This document shows positions 58,781 to 64,000 of a DNA stretch of 64,000 bases, piece by piece. The DNA comes from an uncultured bacterium. Its GTDB lineage: Bacteria; Planctomycetota; UBA1135. The stretch's first letter is position 1. The number at the start of each line of letters is the position of its first letter. The notes below the pieces were generated by a model that worked only from the letters and a program-made list of their open reading frames with translations, was not told the origin of the DNA and did no database searches. The stretch is from positions 25,743-89,742 of the forward strand of contig CALFOT010000011.1 in assembly GCA_937919925.1 (NCBI GenBank). Reading direction: 5' to 3'. The translations under genes and the position numbers were made by a program.

Positions 58781-59995
58781 CTACACGGGTCGATAGTGGA
58801 TCAACTCTGGATCGGCAGGGTCGATGGTGCGTTTTTCTGCGGCTGATTGATACGCCGCCATTAACAAACGCATCACTTCCACGCCGTCGTGAAAAGTGAG
58901 CGAAGGTGCGCAACGCCCTAAGAAAGCATCCACAAAGTGACGGTTCTCGCCCGCGTAACCATAGTGAGCGGGCTCATTCGGAATCAACGGCATTTGCCCC
59001 TGCTCAGCGTTTTGCTTCTCCACCAAATCCTCCCCGGCCTGGCCGTGGACTTCTCTAGAGAAAAATACCTTGACGCCCGCATCGGCCATATCGACATCAA
59101 GCGAATACTCTGGTCCGAGCAATTGGAAAGTATGGCGCAAGCCGGCACCTACATAACACCACGAAGAGGATGTTTCAGTAAGCAGGATTTGACCGTCTTC
59201 GGTGCGCCATTTCACCGTTGCACGAGCGAAATCTTCACTATGATGGGCGGCCCAATCCACTTGGCTCGGAAAGCGTGCGCTCAGCTGTTTCGCATAGGCT
59301 GGCTGCGTCCATTTGAGGTTCTCGCAAGTGGCGGAAACTTCCAGCGGCACCAAAGACTCGCGCGCCGCGCCTGGTGCAGTGAGCAGCCAACGCGCCGCTT
59401 CGATGCTATGGCACATCATGTCGAGCAACACCCCACCCCCGGCAATCTCTGGCTGCCAAAACCAAGCCGAATGAGGCCCGGCATGTTCCTCCGCCGCGCG
59501 CGCCAAGTACGGCCGGCCTGCAATTTCGGCGCCGCGGCGCCATAACACTTCCTTGCTGCGCACCAACGAAGGGGCAAACAACATATCCTCGAGATAGCCT
59601 GTGGGCACGCCGATTTCCTCAGCGATGGCTTGTACTTGCAAAGCTTCGGCCAAGGTCCGTGCGAGTGGCTTTTCTAAACAAATGCCGCGCAATGGTGTTT
59701 TGCGCCGCCGGTTGCCAGCACGGATTTCCTCCATCACCGAGATCCGCGTATCGTTACGCGCACAAATCCACAAGGCATCAATATCTTCGCAGGCAGCAAG
59801 CTCCTCCGTCGAGGCGAAGGCGCGTGCATTAGGACCTACACGGAACTTCTTGGCCACGGCCACCGCTTCTTCGGCCGACGCCATGGAACCACTCGCCACG
59901 CCACCTACGCAGCAATCCCGGACTTCTACAAGAGATTGAATGTGGAAGCGTGTGATGAAGCCACCGCCCACAAAGCCGATACAAAGCTGTTTCAT
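58781..59995 (-). CDS. Gfo/Idh/MocA family oxidoreductase
   Basis: KQLCIGFVGGGFITRFHIQSL; GICLEKPLARTLAEALQ. Confidence 0.9.
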   Translation of the reverse strand: MKQLCIGFVGGGFITRFHIQSLVEVRDCCVGGVASGSMASAEEAVAVAKKFRVGPNARAFASTEELAACEDIDALWICARNDTRISVMEEIRAGNRRRKTPLRGICLEKPLARTLAEALQVQAIAEEIGVPTGYLEDMLFAPSLVRSKEVLWRRGAEIAGRPYLARAAEEHAGPHSAWFWQPEIAGGGVLLDMMCHSIEAARWLLTAPGAARESLVPLEVSATCENLKWTQPAYAKQLSARFPSQVDWAAHHSEDFARATVKWRTEDGQILLTETSSSWCYVGAGLRHTFQLLGPEYSLDVDMADAGVKVFFSREVHGQAGEDLVEKQNAEQGQMPLIPNEPAHYGYAGENRHFVDAFLGRCAPSLTFHDGVEVMRLLMAAYQSAAEKRTIDPADPELIHYRPV

Positions 59996-61284
59996 GAGTG
60001 GTGTGGAGTTGTGGGTTTACGTGGGTAAGCCACGAGCAAGATCAACAGACACACAATAGAGGCCCACATCGGCACGGAAAATAACTTGCGGTAATCGCCA
60101 GCAGCCCATTCCGAGACCCAGCCGGCAATCTTCGAACCCACAATGACCCCCACGCCCACGATGACAAGGTTGTAAAGATTCTGTGCACTCGCGCGCACAT
60201 CAACCGAGGTGTATTCATCCACCAGCATGAAGCAGACGAAAATGAAACAGCCAAAGCATACGCCGTGCAGAGCCACGCCCACGAGCAACGCGGCGCTGGA
60301 ATCAGCGCAGTATGCGAATAGCGCCATACGCGCGGCATAAGCAATCAAACCCAAACTCAAAATGCCACGTTTAGAAAAACGTTTCATCAGCGTTGGAATG
60401 AATCCAATCACCAAGACTTCCGTCATTTGTCCGATAGTCATGAAGCCGCCGCCGCCGACCCCAAAAATGCTCGAGAAAAAAGCGGGCGCCTGCAACTTGT
60501 GGTGGAGGAAGGATTCCGTATGCACAAAGTAGAACTGGTGGATACAACTAATCGGCACCGCAAGCAGAAACAACAGGAGTAAGGGCTGGCGTTTGATCTC
60601 CCCCAGAGCTTCCAGAGTGGCATTTTTTTGACCTGCTTTGGTTGGTGGAGTGTGAGGTAAGCTCAAGCAGAACACCCCCATCACGGCGCCCAGAATGGCA
60701 CTGAGGCGGAAGGCGTCGGCCTTGCCAGCGACTTGGGCTAGCAGTAAATCTGGGCCCGCCAAGTCGGCTGGGGAATGTTTCCATCCCAACCAGTGGCCCA
60801 TGCCGATTCCCACGGCAATCCACCCAAAGGTACCCCACAATCGCACTTTGCCAAAGTCGCGTTCGACGTCGGGCAAGTGATGAAAAGCAAGGGAATTGGT
60901 TAACGGCATGGTCGGTGAATAAACCAAACCGTAGAGCAGCGAGAAAATCAAAAAGCCGGGGAAACTTTCAATACTTGCCAGCTGCCAAATCAACGCCGCG
61001 CCCACCAAATGGCTGATGGCCAGCATTTTCTCGGTAGCAAACCAGCGGTCTGCCAGCTGCCCAGCCAGGAAAGGGCCGACGATCGCCCCCACCGCTCCTG
61101 CTGCAAACATGTAGCCAATTTCATCGCCATTCATGTTGCGGTAGTCACTCAAAAATGACCACAGAAACGGCAACCACGCTCCCCAAATGGCGTACTGCAA
61201 GAACATCATCACCGACAGTCGGCTGCGCAAACCTGATGCCAAAGGTGGCGCCCCGCCGTCAACCAAATTGGATGGACTGCTCAC
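59992..61284 (-). CDS. MFS transporter, nucleoside:H+ symporter-like
   Basis: LSVMMFLQYAIWGAWLPFLWSFL, GEIGYMFAAGAVGAIVGPFLAGQLADRWFATEK. Confidence 0.85.
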   Translation of the reverse strand: MSSPSNLVDGGAPPLASGLRSRLSVMMFLQYAIWGAWLPFLWSFLSDYRNMNGDEIGYMFAAGAVGAIVGPFLAGQLADRWFATEKMLAISHLVGAALIWQLASIESFPGFLIFSLLYGLVYSPTMPLTNSLAFHHLPDVERDFGKVRLWGTFGWIAVGIGMGHWLGWKHSPADLAGPDLLLAQVAGKADAFRLSAILGAVMGVFCLSLPHTPPTKAGQKNATLEALGEIKRQPLLLLFLLAVPISCIHQFYFVHTESFLHHKLQAPAFFSSIFGVGGGGFMTIGQMTEVLVIGFIPTLMKRFSKRGILSLGLIAYAARMALFAYCADSSAALLVGVALHGVCFGCFIFVCFMLVDEYTSVDVRASAQNLYNLVIVGVGVIVGSKIAGWVSEWAAGDYRKLFSVPMWASIVCLLILLVAYPRKPTTPHHS

Positions 61285-64000
61285 TGCGCAAACTCTGTGA
61301 CACGAATGTTACGGAAACGCACCGGTGAAGTGTCGTCGTGGTTCTGCAAGCCAATGTAACCACGCGCCGAGCGCTCGCCGGTGTAGCGGTTCACGGTGAC
61401 GCCATTCACTTGCAAAACATATTCCTGACCAATCACAGTGATGCTGTAGTGGTTCCACTCTCCCACCGCTTTCGTTGGAACACTGGTTGGACCTTGAAAG
61501 GAGTAAATCGAACCCGTGTTGTGCTGATCCCCGGCTGTATCGCAAATTTGCAACTCATAGCCCTCATTCACCGCAATCCACGGATCATCACCTGGATCAG
61601 GGAAACGCACAAAAACCCCAGAGTTGTTGCCAGCATCGACTACTTGCCACTCCAGTTCGAGGCGGAAGTTGACGTAATCCTTGCCCGCGTACCACAACAG
61701 CCCCATGCCGCCGGTGGCTTTGATGCTGTCTCCATCCACAACAAAGGCGCCCGGACCAGCCATCCTCCAGCCCTGCTCAAGCGGATCGCCGCCATTCCAC
61801 AGGATGGTTTCTGCAATGGCTACCGGCGCAGAATCGCTTGGTGTTTCGATGGCACGTACTTCGAGATGGTCGAGCGTGAGCTCGGTGCCCGGAGTGAGCT
61901 CCGGGCGAATGAGAATACTGCCCGCTGGGAGTATGGATTCGGTTTCAATGTGGTTCACCAGAATTCCATTTAGCCACACTTTACACGTGGTACTGGCCTC
62001 TTGATTGCTGACCTTCACCTGCAACTCAAAAGGGATGCCGGGTTGCAGGAACTGGGTGAGAACCGGCTTGAATCCGTCAATAGAACCCGTTCGCGCACTT
62101 CCAGGGCCAGTGTGATTCAGCACCAAATGGATTCCGGGCTGTCCATCAGCCGTGCGCAAATCGATGGCTGCAGAACCGCCATCCGATAGCGTCACACGAC
62201 CACGCAATTCAAAATCGCTAAGATCTTCATCCACATCGGCTAGAGGCTGCCATGCCGCAGCCCCGCTGTCAGCAAGGGCTTCACCATTCTTGATTAAGCG
62301 TACGCGCACATCGCCCAACGCAACCAAACCGGCGCCGGCCTGAAAGCTGAGAGGCCCAACGGCAACCTCTTGGCCGCCATGCGCGCCACCGGTGGTTTCA
62401 GCAACTTCGGTGGCTCCAACAACCATGACGCCATCCACCGTAATCTGCTCAAACATCGCATTAGTGATTTTTTTGCCGGTGGCATCAAAGCGTGGTGCAT
62501 AAAAACGCCCACTCACGGTATGCCATTGCCCCGCACCTCGATAACCCTTGGCGCGCGCGCTTTTGCCGCCGATGATGCCACAACATTCCGCCGGATTATC
62601 AATCAGCTGCAGCTCATAACGATCCATTAAGAACAAGCCCGAATCACCGCCTTCCGGTAGCATGAAGTTAAAACGAAAATCGATATCGCCGAATTCCATT
62701 TTGGAGCGAAAATCTTTCACGCCAGGCGCACTATTGACCAAAGCGCCATTGCCCGGAGTTTCCAAAAACTGCTGCGGATTGGCCGGATCCAGCGCGGCAT
62801 CCACCAGTTTCCAGCCACTCTCCTGCCACGCATCAAAAGGATCCTGCCAGGTGAGGGTAAGCCAACCTTCCTCGCTTGCAGCCTTCTGCTGCGGCGGTTC
62901 CACTTTCACCGCAACTTGTTTGGTAGTGAGTGGGCCCTCTGGCAACTGATTGATGGTGTAATCAAATTCATCATGCAATAAGCCAGCACCCTCTAACTTG
63001 AAACGCACCGCATAGCCCGCTTCCAGTCCAGTGCAGCGCACGACTAAAGTTTTGCCGTCTGCCGACAACACTGCCGACGTCGCCGCAAGAGCGTGTTCGT
63101 GCATCAGTGGGGAACCATAATCCCACCACCAGTTGTAGTCGTAGGCACGCACGGAAATCTGCGCAAGCTCCGGTGCTTTCTCGAGCGGCTTTGTGAAGCC
63201 TATCTCAAAGCCATCTTGCAATAGATGAATACTTTGGTATTCAAGCGGCACGGCACCCGTCCAACGCAAACGGGAAACACCATTGCCTGGAGCCAAACCT
63301 CCCCATCCACGATTGGTGAAGCCGGCAAACAAACTGCCATCAGGGGCGAACTCGACGCGGAAGGCGCTGCCCACATCATGCCGAAACAGCACCGCTGCGC
63401 CTTGCAGTTGGCCTTGTACTTCCTCAAAGAGGGTGCGCAAAATCAAACCGTTGGTAAGTTCGGCGACCAACATCTGCTGGGCAAAAGGACCAAACTTGCC
63501 TGCGCTAGTATCAGGGACCAGGTTGCCAGTGGAGCGTGACCACTCGTATGGAAGCCACACGGCGGGTGGAGTGCGCGCGACATCGGGAGGCTCGGTGCTG
63601 CTCGGCGTACGCGCGCCATATCCGTATTTGCGCGTCCAGCGTTGCGAGGCTGGATGGCCAAAAAACTCGCCGCCTTGCACATGAAAAATGCCGCAGGCTG
63701 GCATCCAGTCGCCCTGGTTATCTGTGTAGAACAAGTTGTTCTGTAAATCCATGCCCAAACCTGCTGGGCTGCGTGCACCGCTTGCAAACGGCTTGGTTTT
63801 GCCATCAGGCTCCACTTTCAAAATCCAGCCGCGATGTTTGACTTTGCTGATGCCATGCCACCATTCTGGAGACCAGAAACCAACATTGGTACTGATATAG
63901 AAATTCCCCTCGGAGTCCATGGGTAAACCGAAGGCAAACTCGTGATAGTTACCACTCATGCCCCAATCTTGGCTCACCGTTTCAATGCGGTCACAAATTT
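61281..64000 (-). CDS. Secreted DUF1080 (3-keto-disaccharide hydrolase-like) multidomain protein, N-terminus beyond the window
   Basis: NYHEFAFGLPMDSEGNFYISTN propeller-like N-part; GNSGVFVRFPDPGDDPWIAVNEGYELQICD and EYVLQVNGVTVNRYTG of DUF1080. Frame stays open past 63977 to the window end. Confidence 0.82.
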   Translation of the reverse strand, partial: ICDRIETVSQDWGMSGNYHEFAFGLPMDSEGNFYISTNVGFWSPEWWHGISKVKHRGWILKVEPDGKTKPFASGARSPAGLGMDLQNNLFYTDNQGDWMPACGIFHVQGGEFFGHPASQRWTRKYGYGARTPSSTEPPDVARTPPAVWLPYEWSRSTGNLVPDTSAGKFGPFAQQMLVAELTNGLILRTLFEEVQGQLQGAAVLFRHDVGSAFRVEFAPDGSLFAGFTNRGWGGLAPGNGVSRLRWTGAVPLEYQSIHLLQDGFEIGFTKPLEKAPELAQISVRAYDYNWWWDYGSPLMHEHALAATSAVLSADGKTLVVRCTGLEAGYAVRFKLEGAGLLHDEFDYTINQLPEGPLTTKQVAVKVEPPQQKAASEEGWLTLTWQDPFDAWQESGWKLVDAALDPANPQQFLETPGNGALVNSAPGVKDFRSKMEFGDIDFRFNFMLPEGGDSGLFLMDRYELQLIDNPAECCGIIGGKSARAKGYRGAGQWHTVSGRFYAPRFDATGKKITNAMFEQITVDGVMVVGATEVAETTGGAHGGQEVAVGPLSFQAGAGLVALGDVRVRLIKNGEALADSGAAAWQPLADVDEDLSDFELRGRVTLSDGGSAAIDLRTADGQPGIHLVLNHTGPGSARTGSIDGFKPVLTQFLQPGIPFELQVKVSNQEASTTCKVWLNGILVNHIETESILPAGSILIRPELTPGTELTLDHLEVRAIETPSDSAPVAIAETILWNGGDPLEQGWRMAGPGAFVVDGDSIKATGGMGLLWYAGKDYVNFRLELEWQVVDAGNNSGVFVRFPDPGDDPWIAVNEGYELQICDTAGDQHNTGSIYSFQGPTSVPTKAVGEWNHYSITVIGQEYVLQVNGVTVNRYTGERSARGYIGLQNHDDTSPVRFRNIRVTEFAQ

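Overview
The window is gene-dense bacterial chromosome, probably from a Planctomycetota-like lineage (inferred only from gene content). It is mostly housekeeping genes, with no CRISPR array, rRNA, phage or transposase recognised. Product names come from reading the supplied translations for family motifs; no database search was run. The most notable content: (1) An SOS operon on the minus strand, lexA - small S24/LexA-fold protein lacking both catalytic residues - DinB - DnaE with a degenerate PHP domain (the last runs off the left edge and is absent from the ORF track), with a perfect palindrome next to lexA. (2) Selenocysteine machinery: tRNA-Sec (UCA anticodon), selD and selA. SelD is itself a selenoprotein whose N-terminus, with in-frame UGA at codon 14 and a bSECIS-like hairpin, was cut off by the ORF caller. 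selD, selC and a glutamate-cysteine ligase form a tight colinear array. (3) A tandem pair of giant secreted DUF3857/transglutaminase-like proteins, the second without the catalytic triad. (4) A head-to-head junction near 57.77 kb where two genes both appear 5'-truncated, either a rearrangement or an assembly artefact. The remainder includes recJ, polA, a cation/proton antiporter, SPFH pair, miaA, M16 pair, mutL, holA, menaquinone-tail genes, ruvB, spoIID-like, tgt, cstA, rmuC, and a Gfo/Idh - MFS - DUF1080 cluster.
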